From Variovorax sp. dw_308 (lineage in GTDB: Bacteria; Pseudomonadota; Gammaproteobacteria; Burkholderiales; Burkholderiaceae_C), in assembly GCF_019207085.1 (NCBI RefSeq), contig NZ_JAATOM010000020.1, positions 1 to 64,000 of the forward strand: a stretch of DNA of 64,000 bases, in the 5' to 3' direction. Position numbers and translations under genes: made by a program. Positions within the stretch are counted from its first letter, which is position 1. Every line of letters begins with the position of its first letter. The notes under the pieces were generated by a model. It ran no database searches. It worked only from the letters and a program-made list of their open reading frames with translations, and had not been told where the DNA came from. Below are positions 44,266-53,318 of the stretch, one piece after another.

Positions 44266-45336
44266 ATGGCTTCCGTCACATTCCGCAATATCAAGAAATC
44301 ATTCGGCAAGACCGACATCCTCAAGGGCCTGGGCTTCGAGATCAGCGACGGCGAATTCGTCGTGCTGGTCGGCCCCTCGGGCTGCGGCAAGTCCACGCTG
44401 CTGCGCATGCTCGCGGGCCTGGAGGACATCACCGGCGGCGAGATCCTCATCGATGGCAAGGTCGTCAACGAGCTCGAATCGAAGGACCGCGACATCGCCA
44501 TGGTGTTCCAGAGCTATGCGTTGTATCCGCACATGACGGTCGGTGAGAACATGGCCTTCAGCTTGCGCCTGCGCGATGCCGACAAGGGCGTGACGGCCGA
44601 GCGCGTGGACAGGGCCGCGAAGATCCTCAACCTCGACAAGCTGCTCGGGCGCTACCCGCGCGAACTCTCCGGCGGCCAGCGCCAGCGCGTGGCCATGGGC
44701 CGGGCCATCGTGCGCGACCCGAAGGTGTTCCTGTTCGACGAACCCTTGTCCAACCTCGACGCCAAGTTGCGCGTGGCGATGCGCGCCGAGATCAAGGCGC
44801 TGCACCAGCGCCTGAAGACCACCACCGTCTACGTGACGCACGACCAGATCGAGGCCATGACCATGGCCGACCGCATCGTGGTCATGCACGACGGCATCAT
44901 CGAGCAGATCGGCACGCCGCTGGAGTTGTTCGACCGGCCCGGCAACCTGTTCGTGGCGCAGTTCATCGGCTCGCCCTCGATGAACGTGCTGGCCGGCACG
45001 GCGCGCAAGGTCGAGGGCAGCTTCTGGGTCGAGGCGCAGGGCGCGTACTGGCCCCTGCCGGACGGCGCGAAAGTCAAGGACGGCCAGTCGGTGCACTACG
45101 GCGTGCGGCCCACCGACCTCGTGCTGGCGCCAGCCAACCAGGGCATTCCGGCGCAGGTGGTGGTGGTGGAGCCCACCGGCGCCGAGACCGAACTGCTGGT
45201 GCAGGTGGGGCAGGAGAAGCTGGTGCTGGTGATGCACGGCCGTACTGACGTGGGACCGGACGACACGGTCTACCTCGCGCTCGATCCGGCCAATGCGCAT
45301 GTGTTCGACGGAACGAGCGGCTTGCGCCTGGATTGA
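44266..45336 (+). CDS. ugpC: Sugar ABC transporter ATPase (UgpC/MalK type)
   Basis: A 356-residue ATPase with Walker A GPSGCGKSTL, Q-loop FQSYALYPHM, signature LSGGQRQRVAMGRA, Walker B VFLFDEPLSNLDA and H-loop VTHDQIEAMT. The C-terminal TOBE domain includes YGVRPTDLVL and VEPTGAETELLV. It is the second MalK-type ATPase of the window and completes the transporter 41000-45336. The symbol is the generic family name. Confidence 0.93.
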   Translation: MASVTFRNIKKSFGKTDILKGLGFEISDGEFVVLVGPSGCGKSTLLRMLAGLEDITGGEILIDGKVVNELESKDRDIAMVFQSYALYPHMTVGENMAFSLRLRDADKGVTAERVDRAAKILNLDKLLGRYPRELSGGQRQRVAMGRAIVRDPKVFLFDEPLSNLDAKLRVAMRAEIKALHQRLKTTTVYVTHDQIEAMTMADRIVVMHDGIIEQIGTPLELFDRPGNLFVAQFIGSPSMNVLAGTARKVEGSFWVEAQGAYWPLPDGAKVKDGQSVHYGVRPTDLVLAPANQGIPAQVVVVEPTGAETELLVQVGQEKLVLVMHGRTDVGPDDTVYLALDPANAHVFDGTSGLRLD

Positions 45337-45348
45337 AGGACCATCGAC

Positions 45349-45732
45349 ATGACCGCATTCAGCAAGGTGATCCTCTTCACGGATACCGACGGCAAGGCGC
45401 GCTTTCGCGAGGAGCCCATCGAACTGGGCGAGGGCACGCCGTCGTCGCAACTCTCGCAACTCTTCCCCTCGCAAGGCTACCAGTTGCGCCACAGCCCGGT
45501 GGGCTTTCGCAGCCAGTTCCATTGCACCGTCACCCCGCAATGGGTGGTGATTCTCCAGGGGCAGATGGAGATCGGCCTGCAAGGCGACACGTCGCGCGTG
45601 TTCAAGGCCGGCGAGCATTTCTATTCCGATGACAGGCTGCCCGAGGGTGCGACCTTCGACCCTGCGGTGCATGGCCACTGGAGCCGCCAGGTCGGCGACG
45701 AGCCGCTGGTGACGATGTTCGTACGCAGCTGA
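45349..45732 (+). CDS. Small cupin-domain protein
   Basis: A 127-residue single-domain cupin. The first cupin motif is FHCTVTPQWVVILQGQMEIG and the second region includes FKAGEHFYSDD and a His in HGHWSRQVGDEPLV. The pattern of one or two metal-binding histidines is incomplete compared with classical cupins, so it may bind a sugar or metal without catalysis. It follows the ABC ATPase by 12 bp and precedes the PhyH gene by 16 bp. Role unknown. Confidence 0.8.
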   Translation: MTAFSKVILFTDTDGKARFREEPIELGEGTPSSQLSQLFPSQGYQLRHSPVGFRSQFHCTVTPQWVVILQGQMEIGLQGDTSRVFKAGEHFYSDDRLPEGATFDPAVHGHWSRQVGDEPLVTMFVRS

Positions 45733-45748
45733 ACAAGGAGCGCAGGCC

Positions 45749-46567
45749 ATGGCACGCTTGTCCGCCAGCGAGATCGCGCAGTACCGCGCGGAAGGCTATG
45801 TGATCCCGCAGTTCCGCCTTTCGCCCGATCGCGTGACGCAGATGCGCGAGGCGCTCGATGCGCTGATCCGCGACAACCCCGGTGTGCGGCCGGAGAAGCT
45901 GGTCTCGGCGCACATCGAAGGCGACAACGGCGAGGGCGTGCGCGGCAGCCGTTCCTTTCTCGACCTCGCAAAGGACCCGGAGATCGTCGAACTCGTGTCC
46001 GGCGTGATCGGCGAGGACGTGATCCTCTGGGGCTGCCATGTGTTCTGCAAGCCGCCTTCGGAAGGCTTCGAGACGCCGTGGCACCAGGACGGCCACTACT
46101 GGCCGATTCGCCCGCTGGCCAATTGCACGGTGTGGGTGGCGCTGGAGGAGTCGACGGTGGAGAACGGCTGCCTGCGCGTGATCCCGCGCTCGCACCGCGA
46201 CCATGTCCTGCACCCGCACCTGCATGAAGACCGCACCGACCTTACGCTGAACCAGCGCATGGCCGAAGGCGCGTTCGACGAAGCCGATGCGGTCGACCTC
46301 GAACTGCAGCCGGGCCAGATGTCCTTGCACGATGTCTACATGATCCACGGCGCCAAGGCCAACACCTCAACCAAGCGGCGCACCGGCGTGGCCTTGCGCT
46401 ACATGCCGGCGACGTCGGTGTTCGAGCGCGACCTGCGGCCGGCGGATGGCAAGAGTGGCGTGGCCGTCAATTTCGCGCAGCGGCCGTTGTGGCTGCTCAG
46501 GGGCGTGGATCGCAGCGGGCGCAATGATTTCGAGGTGGGGCACCAGCGGCGCGTGGCCGCCGGCTGA
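45749..46567 (+). CDS. Phytanoyl-CoA dioxygenase (PhyH) family protein
   Basis: A 272-residue Fe(II)/2-oxoglutarate oxygenase. The iron facial triad is visible as TPWHQDGHYWP (HxD) and the distal His in HDVYMIHGAKANTS, with a following Arg (RRTGVALRYMP) suited to 2-oxoglutarate. Bacterial PhyH proteins hydroxylate varied small molecules, including sugars, ectoine and halogenated metabolites. Its place at the end of a sugar transport operon suggests that it oxidises the imported compound. It ends 5 bp before the convergent CHAT gene. Confidence 0.9.
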   Translation: MARLSASEIAQYRAEGYVIPQFRLSPDRVTQMREALDALIRDNPGVRPEKLVSAHIEGDNGEGVRGSRSFLDLAKDPEIVELVSGVIGEDVILWGCHVFCKPPSEGFETPWHQDGHYWPIRPLANCTVWVALEESTVENGCLRVIPRSHRDHVLHPHLHEDRTDLTLNQRMAEGAFDEADAVDLELQPGQMSLHDVYMIHGAKANTSTKRRTGVALRYMPATSVFERDLRPADGKSGVAVNFAQRPLWLLRGVDRSGRNDFEVGHQRRVAAG

Positions 46568-46572
46568 CCGCC

Positions 46573-49500
46573 TCATTTCAACTGGGTCAGCTGCTTGTGG
46601 ATTTCACCCAGTGCCACTGGCACGCGGGCGTCCCAGCTGGCCTGCGGATCCTGCGTCAGCTCGATGAGGAACAGCAGGTGCTCGTAGACCGACCCCCGGT
46701 TGCGTTCGCTGACGCCGCGTGAAAAGGCGCGCGTGTAGGCGTCGATCGCCTTCTCCTTGTTGAGCAGCGCAGTTCCGATGCTCGACGGGTCCGCGCCTTC
46801 CACCAGCAACATTGCAACGGCCAGGTCCCCCTGGCCTGACGCGCGCCAGAAGTCATGCTCCGCCTGCAGAAGCGTTGCGTCACGCCTCCTGGTTTGTTCG
46901 ATCAGGCTGCACATCTCCTTCCGCCACGTCGAATCGGCCTCTGCGGCGACCAGTTTCTCCAGCAGCACGCCGGCCACGGCACCGTTGGCCACGGGGTAGT
47001 AGTCGTTGTCGCCCGGCAACTGCCACGCCTTGAAATAGGCTGCGGCGGTGTCGAACAGGCTCTTGCGGCGCTGCGACCTGTCCAGGGCCAGCCAGGCTCG
47101 CCGCTTGTGCGCACTGCCGATCAAGGACATACGTTCGCGGTTCGGCGCCTGCAACACCAGCGCCTCCAGCGGCGCGATGGCGGCCGCGATCTCGGCAGAG
47201 AGTTCGGCGTGCTTGTCCGCATGCGTGCCTGTGCGACGCTCGTCTTCGCGCAGCGCCGACCACAGGTCGGCCGTGCGTCGAACCCGCAGGTTCGCGCACT
47301 GTTCGATGGCCAGCAGCGAGCATTCGCCGATCGGCGCCGCGATGGCGATCGTCAGGTGCTTGATGGCCTGATCGCGCTCGCCTGCTTCGCCATACAACAG
47401 CCCGAGGGCGGCGGCCACGTCGGCACGGGCCAGCCAGAGGTCGCGAACGCTAGCCGGCGCGCGGTCGAGGCAGGTCTGTACCCGCTCCTCGAGATCCCTG
47501 GTGCGCGCCTTGCTGTCCCCGCTCCTGGGTGCGTCCTTCTCCGCCACGAGCAAGCTGTCGAGTTCGGCCACCAGCTCACGCGGGGAGACATAGTCCGGCA
47601 CGACCGGGCGCGCATCCTGCATGCCGTCGTTGACCAGGCGCCAACCGGGGTCGCCATAGCATTGGTACGCGCCCCAGGTGTTGGTGCTGGGGTGGTCATC
47701 ATGCGTCTTGCTGCGTGCTCGCCGGACCGCATCTCTAAACGTGCTGCCGGCCAGCAGCGCAGCGTAGAACGTGCGCGCGAAAGTCACGGCCGCGGCGTCG
47801 TCCACCGCCCAGCCCGCAGCCACCACTGCGCGCGCACCCATGCGGATGCATTCCGCGCCGAGGTTGGCGGCGAGCTTGTGGTACTCGGGCACCTTGCCAT
47901 CGGTGCGCCCGAGGTGACAGCAGTTGATGAACACCAGCTCCGGAACATGGCGCATCTGTGCGATCTCGCCCGCACCAAGGAAAACATTCTTGCCCACGAC
48001 CATGCCGGACTGGGGCGCCGACTCGGGCGTTTCACGCCACTCGTGCTCGCCGTGGCCGGCCAGGTGCAGTACGCGCCAGGCGCGCTTGTGCAGTGCAGGC
48101 ATGATGTCCTTGAGGATCGCGTCGGGGCCGATCAGCGCAAGCACTTCGTCGGTGGGGAACACGGCGCGGAGCGTATCCCGCACCGCGGCGGCCTCATTCT
48201 CCGCACCCTTGAGCTGGGGAAACTTGTCCCAGCCCTCGAGCTGGGGGTCGCCCACGATCAGCACCGCATGATCGCTGGCGGTCAGCGGCGCCGGACGGTA
48301 TTCAACGGTCTTGAGCTGCCGCAACATGCCGGCGTCGATCGCCAGCGGACGCGCGTTGATGCTCCAGCGGTCCTCCAGCAACTCCCAGGGAAATCGCGCC
48401 GAGCGCTCGTCCAGCAACAGCACCATCCCGCGCGCATCGGGTGAGGTGAGGCGGAATTCCAGCGGCAGGAGCATTTCGAAAAGGGTGTTGGCCACCTCGC
48501 TGTCGGCACGGGTGTCGCCGACTGCGCGAGCGATGTAGTGCTCGGCGAAGGCGACCCGGCTCGTGGACTTCTGTTGTTCCGCCCGCGCCCGCTGGCCGGC
48601 AATCGAGAAGCTCAGCATGCCCGTTGCCTCATCCTCGAGGATCTCGACGCGCTGATCCCAGGAGCGGTCGGTGTCGAAGACGCGGCGCTTGCGCCCGCGA
48701 AGTTCGACCCCGCTCAGGACCACGGGAGGATCCCAGCGAACGGCCGACCCCAGGTCGCTGCTCTTCAACGCCTCGTTCAGTGCGAGGCCGGCCGACAGTG
48801 CAATGTCCTCGTACACCTCGATGAACTCGATGGTGTCGATCAGCACCCGGCTGTCGAGCCTGGCGCGTTCAAGGCGCCGGTTGGCGTCGATCGCGGCATG
48901 CAGCAGCGACTCGACGGATTCGCGCGCGCTCAGCCCCGCATCACCGCTGCCGACCAGCACGCACGAAAGGCCGACGGAAAGCCGCTCGCCGTCCCGTGCG
49001 TGGTGCTGTGCCAGCTGCCGTGCATGGTCGACCATCGCGGCGCGGGCGGTGGCGCGCAACCGGGCCGCGGTCAGGTCGCCAACCTGGCCCAGGCCGAGCA
49101 CGACCGCGCCCTTGAACGTGCCGTCCGCGTCGGCGCACGCATCGGCGAAGAAGCTCATGGAAGTGCCGCTGCCGCCCGGATAGACGCCGGCGGTGTAGGC
49201 CTGCGACAGCGCGCCGTCCAGGGCGTCGTCGATCACCCGTTCGGCGCTGACGATGAGGTCGCCCATGTAGTGCCCCACCATGACCGCGTGGTTGGCCATC
49301 TTGAGGTCGGCATGACGCACAAGGACCTTGATCGGCGCCTGGGTGATTTGCGGGGCACGGCGCCGCGGCTGCGTGCCGCCGAAGCCCGCGCCGCGCAGGT
49401 CTGCCTCACTCGGAAACGCGTCGGCCAGTGGCTGGACCAGTTCGAAGCGTTCGCGCGCACCGCGCGCCCGCGCCGGTGGCGCTTGCGAGAGCTGGTCGGT

Positions 49501-52083
49501 GCTGCCGCGCGCGAGCAGGTCGACATACGCGCGGAAGATCCGTCGGTCGTCTTCGTTGGCACACAGTTCGTCGTGCGCGGTGTCGGGTGCATACCAGGTC
49601 TTGACGGTGTCCAGCTTGCCCGAGTCCCAGCTGACGGTGCCGTCGCCGTCGCTGCTCGCGATCCAACTGATGCGTTGTCGCTGCACCTGCTCGTCGACGA
49701 CCAGTTCATGGTCGACCACGGTGGCGCGCGCGCAGCCGGCGACATAGAGCATGCGCTCGGGATCGACCACGGTCCCTTTCAGGCGCTTCCAGGTCTGCTT
49801 CGCCTGCACGAACACGTCGGGCTCGACGAGCGGAAAGCCTGCAGCGCAGGCGGTCCGGAGATCCTTCCAGAATTTGACGGCGCCAAACTGCGCCTCGGTC
49901 TGGTCGTCGCCAAACGGCAGCATTTCCACCAGGCCCGGGTAGCGACGCACGATTTCGATCAGCCCGTTGGCGCCGCGTGTGAGATCGAGCAGGGCCAGCT
50001 TGGCCTGGGTCGGATTGAAGCCGGTGAGCCAGCGCATCGCCTCGTGCGATCCCCGGTTCGGCGTGCCCAGCATCAACAGCCGGCTGCCAGTCGTGAGTCG
50101 GCCCATGTCGTTCCACAGAGCCGTACCGGCCGCGCCGTCGGCGATCATCGCGCGCACGACCAGGCCACCCATCGAGTGGGCGACGATGTGCAGCGCTACA
50201 CCCTCGTCATTGGCGCGCTTGAGAAGCGGCGCCACTGTTGCTTGCAAGCCGGCCGCGTTGTCGCGTACCGACAGGCGCCAGTCGTAGGGAAAGAGTTCGA
50301 CCCGGTGGTCGCGCGCCAGGTGTGCAATCAGCGGGCCGTAGAAGTCGTCCAGCGGTTCGGTCGCCTTGACGCCGTCGGCGTCGATCACCAGCTTGCCCAT
50401 GCCGCCGAACATCAGCGCGCGGTAGTTGACCCATACCGGCGCTCCCTTGACGGCCAGCGCGCTGCCCAGCGCGCCGGGCACGAAGACAACGATCGGCAGC
50501 TTGCGCGTGTCGGCGGCGCGGCGCTGTAGCGCGGAGCGGTAGCGTGGTTCCTGCTGGCTCGCCTGCGAGATCGGTGCGAATCCGCCGTCCTGGTTGTCTT
50601 CCCGCGTCAGGCCCTTGACCAGCCACCCGATGGTGGTCGGATTGCGGAAATAGTGCGTGTGGGTCACCTCGGGCCCGCGGTCCTCGAGTACGCGCGCGAA
50701 GCCTGGCGGGCGCGCCAGCCCGCCGCTCATCGAGCCCGTGTTGACCACGAGATCGTTCTGGTCGCCATAGAACCAGTCGATGAGGAACATCTTCAGCCGG
50801 CTGAAGGCACCATTGCCCTGGGTGTCCCCGGCGATCACGGAGAGGTCGGCGCCGGTCGTGATGCCGCCCCGGTTGAGCAGGCGTGTCAGCGCCGAGCCAG
50901 GCATCATGGCTTCGATGCCCGGCATCACGCGCGCATCGGTTCGCTCTTTCAGCACCGCGAGCAGGAACTCCAGCCCGTCGCCGACAAAACTCTCGGGCAC
51001 CAGTGCCTGCAGCACCCCCAGCCAGCGATCGAGCCGGCCAGACGCAAGCGTGGTGCCGCGCGCTGGGCAGGCCACGCGCACGAAACGGCGAATGCGCACC
51101 CGCTTGGCATCGAGCAGCCGGAGCAGATCCCGCAGGCGTTCTGCATCTTTCTCGTAGGTCTTCGCCAGACGCTTGGCGTCCTCCTCGTTCAACCGGGGCA
51201 GCCCCGGCGGGCGAGACAGTTCGGGATCCTGTTCGAACAGGCGGCTGATGAGGTCTTCGGCCAGCGGATCCATCTCCCGCATCCGGCCGGCCAGGGCCAG
51301 CAGTTCCCCGACCAGTCCGCCGCGCGAGTGCGACACGATGTGCAACTCGGCGTCATCCGGCAAGGCACCTGCAAGCGCCAGTGCGTTGTCGATCGGACTC
51401 TCTGTCAGCGTGCGGTGCTCGAACGCATAAATGCGTTCACCATAAGCCTTGGCAATTGCCTCGCGCGCCAACCCTGCCGCACGACCGGCCGCGTCGTCGG
51501 TGCGCGCCATCAACCCGCCGTAGCCACCCTCGAAATTCGAGAACGTGCCGTGCAAGAACAGCAGCAGCGGCTGCTTGCCGGGCGGGCGCGCGTTGGCCGG
51601 AAGCGGTGAAAGCGGCACCGCCTTGTCGAGCTGGCATCGATAGAGTCCTGGCTCCTGCACCTTGAGCTGGCGTTGGTCGACGAGCGCGGCCAGGTTGAGA
51701 GCGGCCTTCTGCTTGAGGTTGATGCCGAAGAACTCCAGTACCTTGATGCCGATGGACAAAGCGCCCCGCTGGTCGGCTTGGCCGCTGTCGTCGATCTCGA
51801 TGAGTTCCGGCTCCGTGGCGCCGCGCCCCTGGTTGCTGCTCGAACCCCGCAGCGCGACCAGCTCGTCGGCGCGCATCCAGATCACCTGGTCATCGGCGAA
51901 GACGACGCGGACCAGTTCATCGGATGCGACCTTGACCTCCGGCGCGGGACCGGCCGCGCGGCTTGCGCCGCCGATGCCCACGCGCCGGGCACTGGTGACG
52001 GTCAGGTGCTGCATGCCCTGGATCTCGGCGGGGCCCAGGTACGTGCCGCGCAGATGCAGGATTCGAGGTGCGTTGTTGGCCAT
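46573..52083 (-). CDS. Giant multidomain protein: two alpha/beta-hydrolase domains, central domain, CHAT protease, helical C-terminus
   Basis: A 1836-residue protein with no signal peptide. Domain order by eye: N-terminal beta-rich part (1-165); hydrolase 1 with LLLFLHGTFSNFEGG and nucleophile VSHSRGGLVGE (Ser253); hydrolase 2 with VVFVPGALGSALAV and VAHSMGGLVVRAM (Ser637), LCAT/PGAP1-like; a central domain at about 915-1130 (MVGHYMGDLIVSAE, GAVVLGLGQVGDL) recalling a macro- or aminopeptidase-N-domain fold; a CHAT caspase-like protease with His1344 (LHLAGHGEHEW) and Cys1388/1389 (LVFINCCHLG); and a helical repeat-like C-terminus (1540-1836). CHAT proteases act in regulated proteolysis and immunity. 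It is divergent from a TIR gene at 52390. Function not known; the fusion itself is the notable point. Confidence 0.88.
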   Translation of the reverse strand: MANNAPRILHLRGTYLGPAEIQGMQHLTVTSARRVGIGGASRAAGPAPEVKVASDELVRVVFADDQVIWMRADELVALRGSSSNQGRGATEPELIEIDDSGQADQRGALSIGIKVLEFFGINLKQKAALNLAALVDQRQLKVQEPGLYRCQLDKAVPLSPLPANARPPGKQPLLLFLHGTFSNFEGGYGGLMARTDDAAGRAAGLAREAIAKAYGERIYAFEHRTLTESPIDNALALAGALPDDAELHIVSHSRGGLVGELLALAGRMREMDPLAEDLISRLFEQDPELSRPPGLPRLNEEDAKRLAKTYEKDAERLRDLLRLLDAKRVRIRRFVRVACPARGTTLASGRLDRWLGVLQALVPESFVGDGLEFLLAVLKERTDARVMPGIEAMMPGSALTRLLNRGGITTGADLSVIAGDTQGNGAFSRLKMFLIDWFYGDQNDLVVNTGSMSGGLARPPGFARVLEDRGPEVTHTHYFRNPTTIGWLVKGLTREDNQDGGFAPISQASQQEPRYRSALQRRAADTRKLPIVVFVPGALGSALAVKGAPVWVNYRALMFGGMGKLVIDADGVKATEPLDDFYGPLIAHLARDHRVELFPYDWRLSVRDNAAGLQATVAPLLKRANDEGVALHIVAHSMGGLVVRAMIADGAAGTALWNDMGRLTTGSRLLMLGTPNRGSHEAMRWLTGFNPTQAKLALLDLTRGANGLIEIVRRYPGLVEMLPFGDDQTEAQFGAVKFWKDLRTACAAGFPLVEPDVFVQAKQTWKRLKGTVVDPERMLYVAGCARATVVDHELVVDEQVQRQRISWIASSDGDGTVSWDSGKLDTVKTWYAPDTAHDELCANEDDRRIFRAYVDLLARGSTDQLSQAPPARARGARERFELVQPLADAFPSEADLRGAGFGGTQPRRRAPQITQAPIKVLVRHADLKMANHAVMVGHYMGDLIVSAERVIDDALDGALSQAYTAGVYPGGSGTSMSFFADACADADGTFKGAVVLGLGQVGDLTAARLRATARAAMVDHARQLAQHHARDGERLSVGLSCVLVGSGDAGLSARESVESLLHAAIDANRRLERARLDSRVLIDTIEFIEVYEDIALSAGLALNEALKSSDLGSAVRWDPPVVLSGVELRGRKRRVFDTDRSWDQRVEILEDEATGMLSFSIAGQRARAEQQKSTSRVAFAEHYIARAVGDTRADSEVANTLFEMLLPLEFRLTSPDARGMVLLLDERSARFPWELLEDRWSINARPLAIDAGMLRQLKTVEYRPAPLTASDHAVLIVGDPQLEGWDKFPQLKGAENEAAAVRDTLRAVFPTDEVLALIGPDAILKDIMPALHKRAWRVLHLAGHGEHEWRETPESAPQSGMVVGKNVFLGAGEIAQMRHVPELVFINCCHLGRTDGKVPEYHKLAANLGAECIRMGARAVVAAGWAVDDAAAVTFARTFYAALLAGSTFRDAVRRARSKTHDDHPSTNTWGAYQCYGDPGWRLVNDGMQDARPVVPDYVSPRELVAELDSLLVAEKDAPRSGDSKARTRDLEERVQTCLDRAPASVRDLWLARADVAAALGLLYGEAGERDQAIKHLTIAIAAPIGECSLLAIEQCANLRVRRTADLWSALREDERRTGTHADKHAELSAEIAAAIAPLEALVLQAPNRERMSLIGSAHKRRAWLALDRSQRRKSLFDTAAAYFKAWQLPGDNDYYPVANGAVAGVLLEKLVAAEADSTWRKEMCSLIEQTRRRDATLLQAEHDFWRASGQGDLAVAMLLVEGADPSSIGTALLNKEKAIDAYTRAFSRGVSERNRGSVYEHLLFLIELTQDPQASWDARVPVALGEIHKQLTQLK

Positions 52084-52389
52084 GCCCTTGCCTCTTGAGG
52101 TTCGTTATTGGGGCAGCGCCGGTCAGCATGCTGGTGAGTTGGACGCGTCTTGCGTGGCGCTGTCGACGTCGGCGCGGCTTCCTCCTCAGCCTGAATTATC
52201 AAGTCGGTGCGAGGTGGCGGTCGAGGAAAAGCATCCCTCGATGGGTGGATGGACCTGCCGGGAGCCGGCGCGCAGAATGCCGCCAGGACTCGGGTGCTTG
52301 ACCGCGATCCCTCACCCACGATTCGACCGAATGCATGCTGGTTCCGACCTTTACTCTGGCGGCGATGCGGGGTCTGACAAGGAGCTCAC
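52084..52389. other. 306-bp divergent intergenic region between CHAT and TIR genes
   Basis: No gene is visible. It must hold the promoters of both divergent genes. On the plus strand a weak -35 TTGACC (52299-52304) with 17-bp spacing to ATTCGA is the best I can see, and an AAGGAG ribosome site (52379-52384) precedes the GTG of the TIR gene by 5 bp. On the minus strand a GATAAT-like -10 lies near 52190. I see no convincing palindrome or repeat. Confidence 0.5.
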
Positions 52390-53124
52390 GTGGCCAATTT
52401 CAATTGGGTTCTCGCAGCCTCGGACGATCTCCGGGATCGCTACAAGAGGCCACATGACGATGCTGATGAGTGGGTTGATATCGGCCCAAACGAATGGACT
52501 GCGCTTGTCGAAAGGCTGCGCGAGATCGGATCGCCGGACAGGGCCGAAGAGGATTCCTGGACAAGGAGCAGCCTCGGCGCTTTCGATGACTTCCTGAGTG
52601 CAACCTGGGCAGAGGCACAGAGACGGAAGCAGAAGGAAGTGCGGAAACCGTGCCGCGTGTTCGTCTCACACCAGCAGGCCGATGTCGTATACGCCGAGCG
52701 CATCGCGTGGTTGGCAAACAAGAATGGCCTCGAATATTGGCTCGATGTCCATGACCCCGTGCTGCGACTTGCCAATGGATGGGCTTTGCCGCCACTCACG
52801 AAGTCCATCCTGATTGCGTCCATCATCGAGATGGCGCTGCTCAACTGCTCCCATGTGATCGCGGTGCAGACGAAGAATGCCGTGCACTCCCGCTGGGTCC
52901 CCTACGAGTTTGGACGGGCAAAGCAACACATCCTGCATTCCTCCCAGGCCGCGAGTTGGTTCGACGTGGGCATGGACCCAGTGGTGAATGGAAACGACTA
53001 TCTCCTTCTCGGCATCTGCGCGAAGTCGGAGGCTGCAGTCATCAATTGGTTGCAGAACCATGGAGGGGGCTGCATGGGCACGAATCCGAAGGTCGGGACG
53101 GAGCCAGCGCCACTGCCGATCTAG
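52390..53124 (+). CDS. TIR-domain protein
   Basis: A 244-residue soluble protein from a GTG start with an AAGGAG ribosome site. The N-terminal ~85 residues are acidic and helical with no known domain. The TIR domain spans about 86-215: strand A CRVFVSHQQADVVYAERIAW, BB-loop region YWLDVHDPVLRLANGWALP, strand D CSHVIAVQTKNAVHSRWVPYE. Glu173 in SRWVPYE matches the catalytic Glu of NADase-type TIR domains. It may cleave NAD+ or signal by TIR-TIR contact. It neighbours a CHAT protein and a second TIR protein; joint action is inference. Confidence 0.88.
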   Translation: MANFNWVLAASDDLRDRYKRPHDDADEWVDIGPNEWTALVERLREIGSPDRAEEDSWTRSSLGAFDDFLSATWAEAQRRKQKEVRKPCRVFVSHQQADVVYAERIAWLANKNGLEYWLDVHDPVLRLANGWALPPLTKSILIASIIEMALLNCSHVIAVQTKNAVHSRWVPYEFGRAKQHILHSSQAASWFDVGMDPVVNGNDYLLLGICAKSEAAVINWLQNHGGGCMGTNPKVGTEPAPLPI

Positions 53125-53318
53125 CGCTTTCCCGCTGGGACTCGTGCGCCAGGGGTGTGCACTTCGACTCGCGTCGTGCGCGGTGGCCATGACCACGCCT
53201 CGCCATGACTTCCGACGAGACGCCCATGGGCACCCGACGCAGCCACGCGCACTTGGCTCTGGAGCGGGCTTAGCCGCTAGACTTTCGTTCACCCTCGGAG
53301 CCGCTCTGGTCGTACCCG

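Noticed and set aside
48538..50529. A 663-codon plus-strand frame inside the CHAT gene
   Set aside because: The opposite strand carries the continuous 1836-residue protein with recognised catalytic motifs; this frame has low-complexity composition.
52299..52326. TTGACC-N17-ATTCGA as a promoter for the first TIR gene
   Set aside because: The -10 matches the consensus poorly; kept only as a note in the intergenic entry.
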